From assembly GCA_946894095.1 (NCBI GenBank), contig OX335658.1:18033001-18097000 (forward strand): a DNA stretch of 64,000 nt, given 5' to 3'. The stretch comes from Incurvaria masculella (lineage: Eukaryota > Arthropoda > Insecta > Lepidoptera > Incurvariidae). Of the stretch, positions 43,425-53,593 are shown one piece after another. How positions within the stretch are numbered: position 1 is the stretch's first letter; the number at the start of each line of letters is the position of its first letter. A model generated the notes under the pieces. It was not told the DNA's origin, ran no database searches, and worked only from the letters and a program-made list of their open reading frames with translations. The position numbers and the translations under genes were made by a program.

Positions 43425-43439
43425 ATGTTTTCGGATAGT

Positions 43440-43826
43440 CATGTCGACGTTTCGTTCACCGCATTGTGGACTTCTTCAGGACTCGCGGCGCGACCTGGAG
43501 GACTTCCGACACGTCGTCCATTCAGAAGTCAACTGCAGGTCGCCGGCTGCCCGATGGTATTGGCGCGACACAGTACCACGAGGCTTCAGTTGCCGATACC
43601 ATCGAGTAGGGACACCGTAAGAATCGTCTGCACGGATAGATTCATCGCTGAGCAACGTGCCGTGGAACAACCCTCATCGGCGGCTGGAGCTACCCACAGC
43701 TACAATCTTCGCAGCCAGTGACCTGCAGATGACTTCTGACTGGACGACGTGTTGGAAGTCCTCCAGGTCGCGCCGCGAGTCCTGAAGAAGTCCACAATGC
43801 GGTGGAGGAAACTTCGACCGCAACAA
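43440..43826. repeat. Inverted duplication with ~113-bp arms
   Basis: Arms 43440-43552 and 43713-43826 are inverted (CGCATTGTGGACTTCTTCAG versus CTGAAGAAGTCCACAATGCG, GCGACCTGGAGGACTTCC versus GGAAGTCCTCCAGGTCGC) with few mismatches. The + strand ORF over the left arm ends HSYNLRSQ. The spacer is ~160 bp. An inverted retrotransposon or gene fragment duplication, or a fold-back element; I do not recognise the protein. Confidence 0.75.
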
Positions 43827-43904
43827 GTATCGACTGTGTATCCTGTTAATAATAATGTGTAACAACAGTGAAAGTCTAAATAAACATACTAACTCATTTG
43901 TCTG

Positions 43905-44650
43905 TATATATTTTTTTATGTAAAGCGCGGCATATGGCATACGCCAGGACCTCTTAAGGTCGGCCCGTAAGCACCTGAAAATTTCGCCTCCCATACAAAC
44001 GTAGTTTACTAATCATTTGAAAACCAATGGTCCAACTTACTTGATATTTGGTATCTAATATTAGGCTACAAATATCTGTGTCTGCATGCCTTTGTTTTTT
44101 CGGTAAATGTATTCCGGGTCAAACCATAGAGAAAACAAAATTTGTATGAAGATTTTCTTTTTGCTTTTATTTCATTCGGTTTGGATTTTTCAAAAAAACA
44201 AAAGCATGCAGACACAGATATTTGTTACCTGATATTAGATATTAAATATCAATTTAATTGGAATAGCGGTTTTCAAATGATTAGTAAACTACGTTTGTAT
44301 GGGGATCATAGCTTACGGGCCGTTCTTAAGGTGTCCGACGACGCCTATGAGCTTCCGAACTTTTTAGGGGGCTGTGAAAACCATGCCGGCCGGCCAACCA
44401 TGTTTGAAGGATCCCAGGTTGTACTGAGGGGGAAATAACTCGGCAGGGAGTGCATTCCATAGTTTACCGACCCTATAGATAAAGAACTTAGAGGATCGGT
44501 TGGTTCTGATTTTTGGAATGTCGACAGTGTGCGGGTGCATTTCCTGCCTGTTCCGTGTTTTGCGATGGTAGAAAGGGGACCTCCGATGAACAATTTCCAT
44601 CGTAAAGACGGTAGAACACAGAGAGAGACCCAACATCCGGAGATGGAGGG
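43905..44650 (-). pseudogene. Non-LTR retrotransposon 3' end fragment split by a MITE
   Basis: Minus strand: LCSTVFTMEIVHRRSPFYHR, IRTNRSSKFFIYRVGKLWNA, LPAELFPPQYNLGSFK (44420-44630), PAGMVFTAP, KVRKLIGVVGHLK, then after the MITE SWRMPYAALYIKK (43915-43955). The 3' portion matches the copy at 20500-20722. The LW-NALP-x-E-x-F motif is a typical C-terminus of insect non-LTR elements. Confidence 0.8.
43961..44324. mobile_element. MITE (364 bp) with 8-9 bp target duplication
   Basis: Inverted ends CGGCCCGTAAGC and GCTTACGGGCCG; inner CCCATACAAACGTAGTTTAC pairs with its complement near 44285. CTTAAGGT (43953-43960 and 44325-44332, 9 bp if the preceding T is counted) flanks it. The uninterrupted relative at 20660 reads ATTAAGGTGCTC, confirming the insertion point. 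An 8-9 bp duplication fits hAT- or Mutator-type elements. Confidence 0.88.
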
Positions 44651-44890
44651 TCTCTAAATTATATATATATGTATATGGGTAGACCTACTAAACGTGCTGC
44701 TCAAATGAGACAGCACCGTTTAAGGCAGGGAGGAATGCATATCTCAAGAGAGGAAATCTACCTCGAGGATAATTTCAAAAGAGACTTGCGATAGACTTTC
44801 GAAAATGCATCTTTACATGAAAAACGTTTTTATCAGGGAAAATATCGAAAATAATAGATTCGGCCGAGTATCGTTAATTTGGTCCTAAGA
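44651..44890. other. Spacer, no gene recognised
   Basis: Nothing recognised. Confidence 0.5.
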
Positions 44891-44929
44891 ATTTGAGAGT
44901 TCTTTTATTTGTCATAGATCCCATAATCA

Positions 44930-45510
44930 GAACCTAACCTGAATTACATCCTTTCCAATAAAAACATAATCATCGAAATTGGTTGGCTTGATATTGAGTT
45001 AGTCGTCAATTTGTCGCTCTCATACCAAATGCAAATTTAAGACATGTGGTTTTTTCATGGATGCCATTGTCAGAAGTGGACCAAATTGAAATGGGACCAC
45101 ACAGGAATCATCAGTTTAAAAAAAACAATCAAAACCCAGTCAAAAGTTATGAGGAAACAAACATAAAAGAAACAGTCGACTTGAGAACCACCTCCTTTTT
45201 AGGGTTCCGTATCCAAAGGGTGAAAACGGAACCCTATTACTAAGCCTCCGCTGTCCGTCCGTCCGTCCGTTCGTCCATCCGTCTGTCACAGGGCTGTATG
45301 TCATGAACCGTAACAGGTAGGCAGCTGAAATTTTCACAAGGTGTGTATTTATTTTGCCGCTATAACAACAAACAGGTAAAATAAAAAAATATAAAAATTA
45401 AACCACATACAAAAAACATGTTTTTTTTTGTGTTAAATCTTTTACGATGGTACGGAACCCTTAGTGTGCAGGTCCGGCTCGCACTTGGCCGGTTTTTTGA
45501 AGTCGGTTAA
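44930..45510. repeat. Dispersed repeat (relative of 40761-41126) interrupted by repeat copy 5
   Basis: TCCTTTCCAATAAAA, ATGGATGCCATTGTCAGAAG, TGAAATGGGACCACAC and CTTGAGAACCACCTCC, then after the insertion TTTTTTGAAGTCGGTTAAAAA-type end at 45493-45510. Confidence 0.75.
45201..45492 (-). mobile_element. 'AAGTGCGAGTCGGACTCG' interspersed repeat, copy 5
   Basis: Reversed copy AGGGTTCCGTATCC to CGCACTTGGCCGG, with a CCGT run. Inserted in the T run between CCTCC and GAAGTCGG of the host repeat; T runs border both sides. Confidence 0.9.
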
Positions 45511-45699
45511 AAATAGATATATTTACATAAAAACAAAACAAACTTTTTTTAATAAAATCTGACCACGTTAAGGGGTAGGGAAACCTTAGGACCCGGAAGA
45601 CGATTTCCATAGTTTTATTCGTGATCGGCGTGCAACAAAAGGCCTTGGCCAATGGACAAAGAGAGCATTTATTCAAATTTTCAAATATCAGTGTCGTTT

Positions 45700-45940
45700 T
45701 GACTTCAGACAATCTTAAGGGTAACTATATTTTACTAGGAATAGTCTTTTTTTTTGTAAAGGACATATTCTCTAGGTTTGCTAATATCCACAGGTATTTT
45801 ATTGTACAATTTTAATACTATTACAACCGAAGCTGAAAGATGACATTTGGTAGATGACAACATGGTCGTAGATTTTTTATCCACAAAATAATTCAGCGCG
45901 ACATTTCCCAAACGACGATACGTAACGTATGGACGTGGAA
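45700..45940 (-). pseudogene. Possible retrotransposon C-terminal fragment
   Basis: Minus strand ALKLYNKIP-like (LKLYNKIPVDISKPREY..YKKK) resembles the C-terminal 'LYNKLP..I' motif of insect non-LTR reverse transcriptases. Only this short motif supports it. Confidence 0.45.
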
Positions 45941-46344
45941 GCACCGGTCAAGCTAACTGTGAGCGCGTGATGTATGAGGTGCTAAGCGACGATGATGTGT
46001 GCTTTTGTTTCGACAAGTACTCGCCAAGTGACCCACCTGCTCTGACATTGTTTATTCACTACTGTTATTGGATTATCGAGTGATAAAAAGCATCCTTGGT
46101 GCTTAGAGTCTGTTCAATCCGCCTTTTCCCCCATGCCTTATATAAAATCTATGTAAATTCTTAATATGGGCAATTACTATTTATAAAAAGGTTTTGCCCT
46201 CCAATTTATACATTTGAATCTATTTACATTAAAGAAACTCTATAATGAACCAAAGTCTATTTCATAAAATAAATTTAGTAAAAGGAATGTTTAATGACAA
46301 AAAATGGTGCGTAGTCAATTTGTACATCCATAAAAACCACTCAC
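45941..46344. other. Intergenic, no gene recognised
   Basis: Nothing recognised. Confidence 0.55.
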
Positions 46345-46565
46345 CATACTAGGAAATCCGGAAAATGTCATGAAAATCAGTGACAAAAAAATTGCCATCA
46401 TACCCATATATTTTTGTTGATACCTACGGACCTAAATGTATGGTTGAATATGTATGACATTTTGTTGCACTGATTTTCATGAAAATTTCAGAACTTGAGA
46501 GTCTACTCAGACATATTTATGGTTTCATTTATTGAGCTAAATGTTAACACACCCTGTATAAGTTC
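46345..46565. mobile_element. Imperfect hairpin element
   Basis: AATGTCATGAAAATCAGTG (about 46364-46382) pairs with CACTGATTTTCATGAAAATTT (about 46468-46488). The segment ends ACACCCTGTATAAG, a terminus style seen in insect MITEs. Boundaries uncertain. Confidence 0.45.
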
Positions 46566-46599
46566 CATCATTACTTACTAAACGAAAATTAAATAATTA

Positions 46600-48080
46600 T
46601 ATAAAATATTAACAAGAACATCCTACAATATCGTCCCATAGTGCGCCGCGACCGAGCGACCATTATCGCGTCGCATTTTCACTTTCAAACAATTTACTAA
46701 TTTGATCGAAGAGGGCGACTGAACTTTCGCCGATACATATTAGAGAGTTTCGTGAACAAACGTTTCCTTGAAACGTTAAAGACAGCGAAGTGATCGGTCG
46801 CTCTTCGAGGGAGTGAATTGCGTTTTATGATCGTGTCAGAAAGCGATGGGTGTGCTCGTCCGAAGTCGTAGCGCGAGCGACCTACTAGGTACCTCCATCG
46901 CGTCGGCGCAGCGGCGCAGCGTGTCGGCTCACATTCGCCGTGACAACTCTATACTTTTTTTTTATTTCTGCATTATTTTCATCGTAAAAGGTGACGCAGT
47001 ATTGTGATGCGTGTTTAAAAATGCCGCCTCCTGACTCTTTTTTTTTTGCGATCGCCAGGGGTTGTTTCACTCTGTCGACGTTTGTGGCACCCGACTCGAG
47101 GTATGTAGCGCTCGGGGATCGACAATCGTCGTCTCGGCACCACAACCGTGTTGTCGTGTTGTCGTGTTGTCGCGGTGTCGCGGTGTTGTTGTGACCGGCG
47201 GGCAGGCGGACGGATGGCCAGACGAAGGTCGCAGCATACATGCTGCCCTTTTACAGTACCCAACATTGCTAAAGGGCAACATTGCTGATTCGTCGAAAGC
47301 AAAGAGAGGAACTGAACGTGTTCATGGGACAAGTTTTCGCAAATGTTACAATTCGTTTTTGACGCGACGCTTGGACCGAACGCATCAGCTAAGTGAGTTC
47401 CGCGCGGTGGCATTGTGGCCGAGTGTGCGCCGGAAGCCTTTCCTCTTCACTGAAGCGAAATTATGTTCGAGTTGTTTATATGACCGATCGCTAATACCAC
47501 ACCTCATTACAAGATACCAATCCAACGCAGCGCATCACTGAAATAATTCAGTGCAATGCTAGGACCATTCCTCTTTGTATGAGTACGGCTGCATTGACCT
47601 GCATGTCAAATACGGACAAACATTTGTAATCCGAAATAATCCCTTGTTCCATCTGGCAACCCGAACTCCGGACAGCCTCCAGAATCCGACCGCGCCCTCG
47701 ATGATCTAACACCGAGCTCCCACGTACGCTGACAAAAGTGGTACAATATAATAATACCGTCCCCACATCCTGTGACATATTCTTTGGGTTTAGGCGGCGG
47801 CGGTGAGAGTCGCGATTCATTAGGGTCATGCTATTTCCGTTTATAGTCAATTTCTCCGCTTCCGCCTCGGTGAGCGACGAGCTCGAGCGAGCGTTTGACC
47901 TCGCACGTAAGTCATCATTAAGCAATGTTACGAACTGCCATCGATTAACTTCACCTCCGCCGACTCCGACCTGAGGGGTAGGTAGTGTGCGGTTCGGGCA
48001 GCAGCGTTATCTCGGCGTCGGATGGGTAAACCTTCCCACGTGCCCGAAGTCAATGTGATAATAATAATGTTAGCTGTTAC
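46600..48080. other. GC-rich intergenic region, possible promoter or 5' exon
   Basis: Raised CpG over about 46640-47420 and 47690-48040. ORFs up to 159 codons on both strands overlap and have no domain. An octanucleotide-like GTGTTGTC repeat lies at 47145-47192. Confidence 0.4.
47145..47192 (+). repeat. Short GTGTTGTC/GCGGTGTC repeat
   Basis: About six 8-bp units (GTGTTGTC then GCGGTGTC variants). Confidence 0.75.
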
Positions 48081-49006
48081 ATATGTACATAGTTCGGACG
48101 ATACATCCTCTTCCGGACTGATGGCCCGCGCCCACACGGCAAACTATCTCGCTCAACTATGTACATAGTTCGGACGATACATCCTCTTCCGGACTGATGG
48201 TCCGCGTCCCACACGGCAAACTATCTCGCTCAACTATGTACATAGTTCGGACGATACATCCTCTTCCGGACTGATGGTCCGCGTCCCACACGGCAAACTA
48301 TCTCGCTCAACTATGTACATAGTTCGGACGATACATCCTCTTCCGGACTGATGGTCCGCGTCCCACACGGCAAACTATCTCGCTCAACTATGTACATAGT
48401 TCGGACGATACATCCTCTTCCGGACTGATGGTCCGCGTCCCACACGGCAAACTATCTCGCTCAACTATGTACATAGTTCGGACGATACATCCTCTTCCGG
48501 ACTGATGGTCCGCGTCCCACACGGCAAACTATCTCGCTCAACTATGTACATAGTTCGGACAATACATCCTCTTCCGGACTGATGGTCCGCGTCCCACACG
48601 GCAAACTATCTCGCTCAACTATGTACATAGTTCGGACGATACATCCTCTTCCGGACTGATGGTCCGCGTCCCACACGGCAAACTATCTCGCTCAACTATG
48701 TACATAGTTCGGACGATACATCCTCTTCCGGACTGATGGTCCGCGTCCCACACGGCAAACTATCTCGCTCAACTATGTACATAGTTCGGACGATACATCC
48801 TCTTCCGGACTGATGGTCCGCGTCCCACACGGCAAACTATCTCGCTCAACTATGTACATAGTTCGGACAATACATCCTCTTCCGGACTGATGGTCCGCGT
48901 CCCACACGGCAAACTATCTCGCTCAACTATGTACATAGTTTGGACGATACATCCTCTTCCGGACTGATGGTCCGCGTCCCACACTTCAAACTATCTCGCT
49001 CAACTC
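48081..49006 (+). repeat. 77-bp satellite array, 12 units
   Basis: Unit starts (at AGTTCGG) at 48091, 48167, then every 77 bp to 48937. Units are almost identical; two (48552, 48860) carry CGGACAATAC instead of CGGACGATAC. The first is one base shorter and the last has two changes. Each unit holds a perfect 16-bp palindrome AACTATGTACATAGTT and a small hairpin CGGAC-TGATG-GTCCG. High identity implies recent expansion or homogenisation. No ORF. Confidence 0.95.
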
Positions 49007-49044
49007 GGAAAGCGTGAAACTTGCAACGCTTCAAATATGAAAAA

Positions 49045-49301
49045 CCGGCCAAGTGCGAGTCGGACTCGCACACGAAGGGTTCCTTGCCATCGTATAAGAT
49101 TCAACACAAAATAAACTCTTTTTTGTATGGGCACCCCCCTTTATTTATTTTTTTACCTATTTGTTGTTATAGCGGCAAAACCAATACGCACTCTGTGAAA
49201 ATTTCAGCTGCCTACCTTGTGACAGACGGACGGACGGACGGGCAGCGGAAGCTTAGTAATAGGGTTCCCACGGCACATTTTGGGTACAGAACCCTAAAAA
49301 A
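49045..49301 (+). mobile_element. 'AAGTGCGAGTCGGACTCG' interspersed repeat, copy 6
   Basis: CCGGCCAAGTGCGAGTCGG to GTACAGAACCCTAAAAAA, inserted after ATGAAAA close to the end of the satellite array. Slightly shortened (missing GAGATACAG region). Confidence 0.9.
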
Positions 49302-50610
49302 GTAGCCTTTGAACTTTCTTTGAAATAGCTTATGTTTAGTTTACTGACCGATTGTCGCGAACTCTGATTGCCGAGTTCGCGCGACCGTTGTACGGTATGT
49401 GTTTTTGTCTGTGACTATGTAGCTGACAATTAGTTGAACGAACTGACGAATGAAGGTTGGATTGTGTATGGTGGGCAACGACACGTATATTTTGAGCGGG
49501 TTTAGAGTGAGTCCTTTGGGTGCGGGCTACCGTGCTCGTGGAGGTCTTTTGTGAGTGGCGTAGTGCCGTGAGGTTGCATTCTTCAGCCCGCCAACACCAA
49601 CACGCGACGCCGCTCGTGTCACGCCGAGGATTCTGTGAGCTCCCTAGGATCCTATCCCAGACCCATATGCTCATGACCTCTGCATCGCCTGCTTCGACGG
49701 GGTGAGCACCGCCTCTTAAACAGCTTACGTTATTTAATAACGTATGGTTCTGCTAACATAAGAATAGTCACACCGCATCTCGTCCTGCGCATGTTATAGG
49801 AGTCGTCTTTGTGTCATATCTCTGGAACTTGTAGTCCTAGACCTAGACCTACCATGTTGGTAGTCAAATGAAAGATCTTGTCGAGATCTACCTTACTGAC
49901 ACCTGTATCTACATTTTTGATCCAAATAGTATCGTGTCAAATGTCTGGAAAGTCTCGACCTAGACTTATCGTTGGCACTCAAATTAAATATGACCCACGA
50001 CACCTCACGTACTTTTTGTAACCTCCACTGATTCCTGCGCCCGTAGTCGCTGCTTGATTGTCCATAAAATATAAAGTTTTGTTAATGTTCTGCAATAAAA
50101 AAATTGAAAATGGACGAAAAAATTAATAATAAAAAAAACATCCCATACAAAATGTTCATAACCGTCAAATATTGAATGTTCGTCCCGTCGATACGGTAAA
50201 CTCTCCCCTCAAAGAATAAAAAACGTTAAATAAAGGTTTCGAATCGACAAGATATATTTAAAATATTCGGATAATGGCTTAGTTTAGATTTTAAAATTAT
50301 AGAATAATGTCAGCAATAGATAATGATTGACATATGGTTGTCAAATATTTATGCGTGCGTTCAGAAATGTATTTTGCGTGTTACTAAGGAAAATATATCA
50401 AACTATTCAAATATACAACAAATGAGAATGCACCAATGACGTAATAAAAAAAAATCAAATCCATTGGTCTCACTGAATCATTTCGGAATATTCAATATCA
50501 ATATCAATCCAGTCAGAGTCAGTATATTATATTAATGTTAACGTCGCGAAAGTGTAATGTATTTAAAGAATGTTGTCTGTGAGTTGTTTTGATGTGTGAG
50601 CATTATAATC
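49302..50610. other. Intergenic, no gene recognised
   Basis: Moderately GC-rich to ~49740 (ORFs without motifs), then AT-rich. Nothing recognised. Confidence 0.55.
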
Positions 50611-50614
50611 AACT

Positions 50615-50800
50615 ATGATTTAGGTTTTCACCTAATCCGCTGAACCGATTTTGATGAATTTCGGTATAGAGATAGTCTCGACCTTGAAGAAGGACTAGGA
50701 TAGATTTTGTGGCGAAAATTAAACTCAATCAAAATTAAACTCAATTTCATCCCTCAAAGGGGGTGCCCTTTGAGGGATGAAATTTTTTATGGGGAATTCA
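50615..50800. repeat. Dispersed repeat with perfect 19-bp hairpin
   Basis: TCCGCTGAACCGATTTTGATG is a phrase common to insect dispersed repeats (compare ACTGAACCGATTTTGA at 12297 and 26242). The hairpin AATTTCATCCCTCAAAGGG (50743-50761) and CCCTTTGAGGGATGAAATT (50766-50784) has a 4-nt loop. Confidence 0.7.
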
Positions 50801-50890
50801 TATAACATCCAGGAAATTATGCAGCACGACATTAGTCAAAAATGACATTAACCCGATAGGAGCCGGGTATCTCAGCTAGAAGTAAGATAT

Positions 50891-51240
50891 AGTGCGGCTC
50901 GTAGCTCGGCGGCGCCGCGACTTGCCTTGCTTGCCGGAGGTCATGGAGAAAAACCCCGCTCATGCACCACTTTCTTTATATTTCTGAGTTGGATGAGTCC
51001 ATTTCGTCACGAATGCGAGCTGTTCCATGGTTTGGAAAATATGTAAATCTGCGTAGGTCCGCGCCTTCGGGACCATCGCATTAAATTAAAATATAGTCGA
51101 AACGGAATTAAAACAATGTCTGTTTTCTGTTCACTATCCCATATGGGAGATCCAGGCATGGCCCCTAATTCCTCCGGTAATAAGGTGTGTTGGGCTAATA
51201 TCATTGCGGTGAGTGTGGTGTAAGCCATCCATAAAAATAA
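50891..51240 (+). mobile_element. SINE with tRNA-like head
   Basis: GTGCGGCTCGTAGCTCGGCG (A-box region), GGAGGTCATGGAGAAAAACC (degenerate B-box region), GATGAGTCCATTTCGTCACG, then the shared body (CCATGGTTTGGAA, GGACCATCGCATTAAATTAA, AGTCGAAACGGAATTAAAAC, GATCCAGGCATGGCCCC, GTTGGGCTAATATC) to CCATCCATAAAAA. Confidence 0.8.
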
Positions 51241-51344
51241 ACGATATTTGTTCATGAAATTGAGCACGGGTGGATACACACACTTATTGTCATGAATCTT
51301 CTTACTCTGAAACAACACGGCCTTTAGCACAAAAATCACCAGCA

Positions 51345-51600
51345 TATAAAACTTTCTTTGTTACTCTACCGCCTTGGAGAAAGCGTAAAGTGTGGACGTA
51401 AAGCTATCGAACTTGATGCTTTACTCACTGACTTCAGTGAGGCATTTGACAAGGTTAGCAATGGTATATAGGTGCCAAGATTAGGTACATTTGAGATCCA
51501 TGGGGAATTATTGGGCTGCCTTAACTGTTACATCGCTAAGCGTAGGTACTCAGCGTGTCATCGTAAATCGATCTGAGTGGTTTGTCCGAGTATCTTTTTC
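51345..51600 (+). pseudogene. Reverse transcriptase fragment
   Basis: IELDALLTDFSEAFDKV (about 51407-51460) matches the conserved 'YTDFSKAFDKVDH' block of non-LTR reverse transcriptases; the following codons keep weak similarity (GNYWAAL..., VIVNRSEW) across frameshifts. Opposite strand to the neighbouring element. Confidence 0.7.
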
Positions 51601-51659
51601 ATAATGTTCTTTACTATTTTATTTAAATTTTGTCGTTTGATATGTTTCTAAGCACGTTT

Positions 51660-52630
51660 CCAAATATTTTTTTTTATTATTATTAAGGTTCATCTACACA
51701 GAATTGTTTCACAAATTTACATTAAAGAAATTTTTTCAGTACATAATCGAAACTATCTATAATTACGGACGAACACAACATGTACAATGAATTACGCTAT
51801 TTTGTTTACAAAATTAAATAAGTAGCTTTGACTCTAATAAAAGAAAGAAAATAAAATAAAATAAATAATAAGTAAAAAAAAAAGAACATAAGTAACAAAA
51901 AACAAAAATGCAAACTAAAAACAAAAACTAAGAACTTACTGAGAACTTGGTAATGTGTTTAACGACTTTTGGAATGAGTTTAACGAAGACAATATTTCAA
52001 TATAATATTTTTTAGATAGTACGTTGAGGCTGCGTTTAATTCTTGAAAGAGGTGAGTATTTACCAAGCTTTGTTCTACTTATGCCTATGTTAAAAGGAAC
52101 AAAGTGAGACCGTCTTGCATTAAACCTTGGTACATTAAAGCCTATTTTGGCTAAAAGCAAAGGACAATTGATGAGATTGTTTGTAATTTTGAATATAAAA
52201 AGTGAGTCTGAAAACATTCTTCGCTGTTCCAGGGTTTTTAATTTAAAGAAGTGTAGACGGTCGGAGTAATGTGGCAATGAGCGAGCACGATGGGCCGAAA
52301 AGAAAAATGATAAAGAAATTTATTTTGGACATTTTCAATGCGTTTGATATGGACATTAAAGTGAGGGTTCCAGATGGGACTAGCGTATTCCAATATACTG
52401 CGCACAAGAGAATTATACAGTGTTAAATTAGATAAAGGGTTTTTAAAAACTTTGCAATTGCGATTTACGTAACCTAGCATTTTAAGCGATCTCTTAACAA
52501 TTGAATCAATGTGTGGAATGAAGCTTAATTTTGAGTCAAAAATAACTCCGAAATCGCGAATGGTGTCTACATTTTGGAGTATATTGGAATTTATATTGTA
52601 ATTGCTTAAAATTGGTTTCTTTTTGCGTGT
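51660..52630 (-). pseudogene. Non-LTR retrotransposon, 5'-truncated copy (same family as 29436-30135)
   Basis: Minus strand: DTIRDFGVIFDSKLSFIPHI (about 52510-52570), MLGYVNRNCKVFKNP, LVRSILEYASPIWNPHFN (about 52330-52400), then frameshift to LHFFKLKTLEQRRMFSDS, INCPLLLAKIGFNVPRFNAR and SRTKLGKYSPLSRI (51936-52277), a ~270-bp 3' UTR and poly(A) read as T at 51668-51677. Truncated downstream of the YADD box. Confidence 0.85.
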
Positions 52631-52689
52631 AAATTATATTTGTGTGAATAATAATCGTGCATTGTCACAAGAACCAAACGTGTGTGCAA

Positions 52690-52900
52690 ATTTCAGCCCG
52701 ATAACTTCAGTGGAAGTGGGTCAAATATACCGCATGATCCCAGGACATACGAGTGAAGTTAAAAGAGCTTTAATATTTTTATTTTCAAAATATTTCATTG
52801 TAATCAGATTTAAATATTCATGTAAAATTTCAGCTCGATTGCAAATCGGGAAGTGGGTCAAATTTAACTTGTAACATTCCAGGACATACAAGTGAAGTTA
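52690..52900 (+). repeat. Two diverged direct copies of a ~75-bp segment
   Basis: ATTTCAGCYCGAT, GAAGTGGGTCAAAT, CCAGGACATAC and AGTGAAGTTA appear at 52690-52770 and 52827-52900, ~138 bp apart. Confidence 0.75.
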
Positions 52901-52949
52901 TAGATAAAAGCCAAACATATTTTTTTACGTGCGAGCCTACAAATGGCCC

Positions 52950-53590
52950 TAAGGATTTATTTGTGTTCAAGTTGTAGACGATCCGACCGCGCCAACCGCG
53001 ACAACCGCTGCTCGCTCCGACTCTCTCGCGGCGCGGCTCACAGTTCACCGCTTGCCGCTCGCCGCTCACCGCACGCCGCACCGCACCGTACTCATCATTC
53101 ACGAAAAGTCGCACGAGCAACGCAAATAGATCAAACAGATCACCGATATTTGCACTAGATCAGGTTAACTCGTTCGCTCGCTCGCTCGCCACGGACGGAC
53201 GCCGCCGCGGGCCGCACCGCACCGACGCGCGCAACGCGGCGACGGCGACGCGGCGACGGCCCGGCGAACGCAGCGAACCGCAGCACTAATGATAGGAAAG
53301 TTGTCGCGGGAAAATATTCATTCGCTTTTTGTACCATAAAGAGCGAGTCTAACGACCGCCTCGAAGCTTTTTGTTGCGACTTATTGCACAAACACGGCCG
53401 ACGACGACGACGGCGGCGACGGCGGGGGTGGGGTGGAGCGCGGTCGGCCGGCACTCCTGCGCCTGCGCACCGCGCGCCGCCGCCACCGGAGCGGTGCGCG
53501 GCGTACGGGAAGTGCAATGAGGACGAGGACGGACGGTTCGACTATGAACGTGTCCCGTCCGAGCGGAGAGATGCAACACGTGGGGCGACT
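52950..53590. other. CpG-rich region flanking the secreted-protein exon
   Basis: High CpG with short GC-rich repeats (GCTCGCTCGCTCG at 53173-53188, GGCGACGGCGACGCGGCGACGG near 53240). It lies downstream of the donor site of the minus-strand exon, hence in its first intron if that gene is real. ORFs here on both strands are compositional. Confidence 0.45.
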
Positions 53591-53593
53591 CAC

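Noticed and set aside
47062..47541. 159-codon plus-strand ORF
   Set aside because: No domain, overlaps comparable ORFs on the other strand, GC-rich and includes a simple repeat.
48081..49006. CRISPR-like array
   Set aside because: Units are full tandem copies with no variable spacers, in a eukaryotic setting; it is a satellite.
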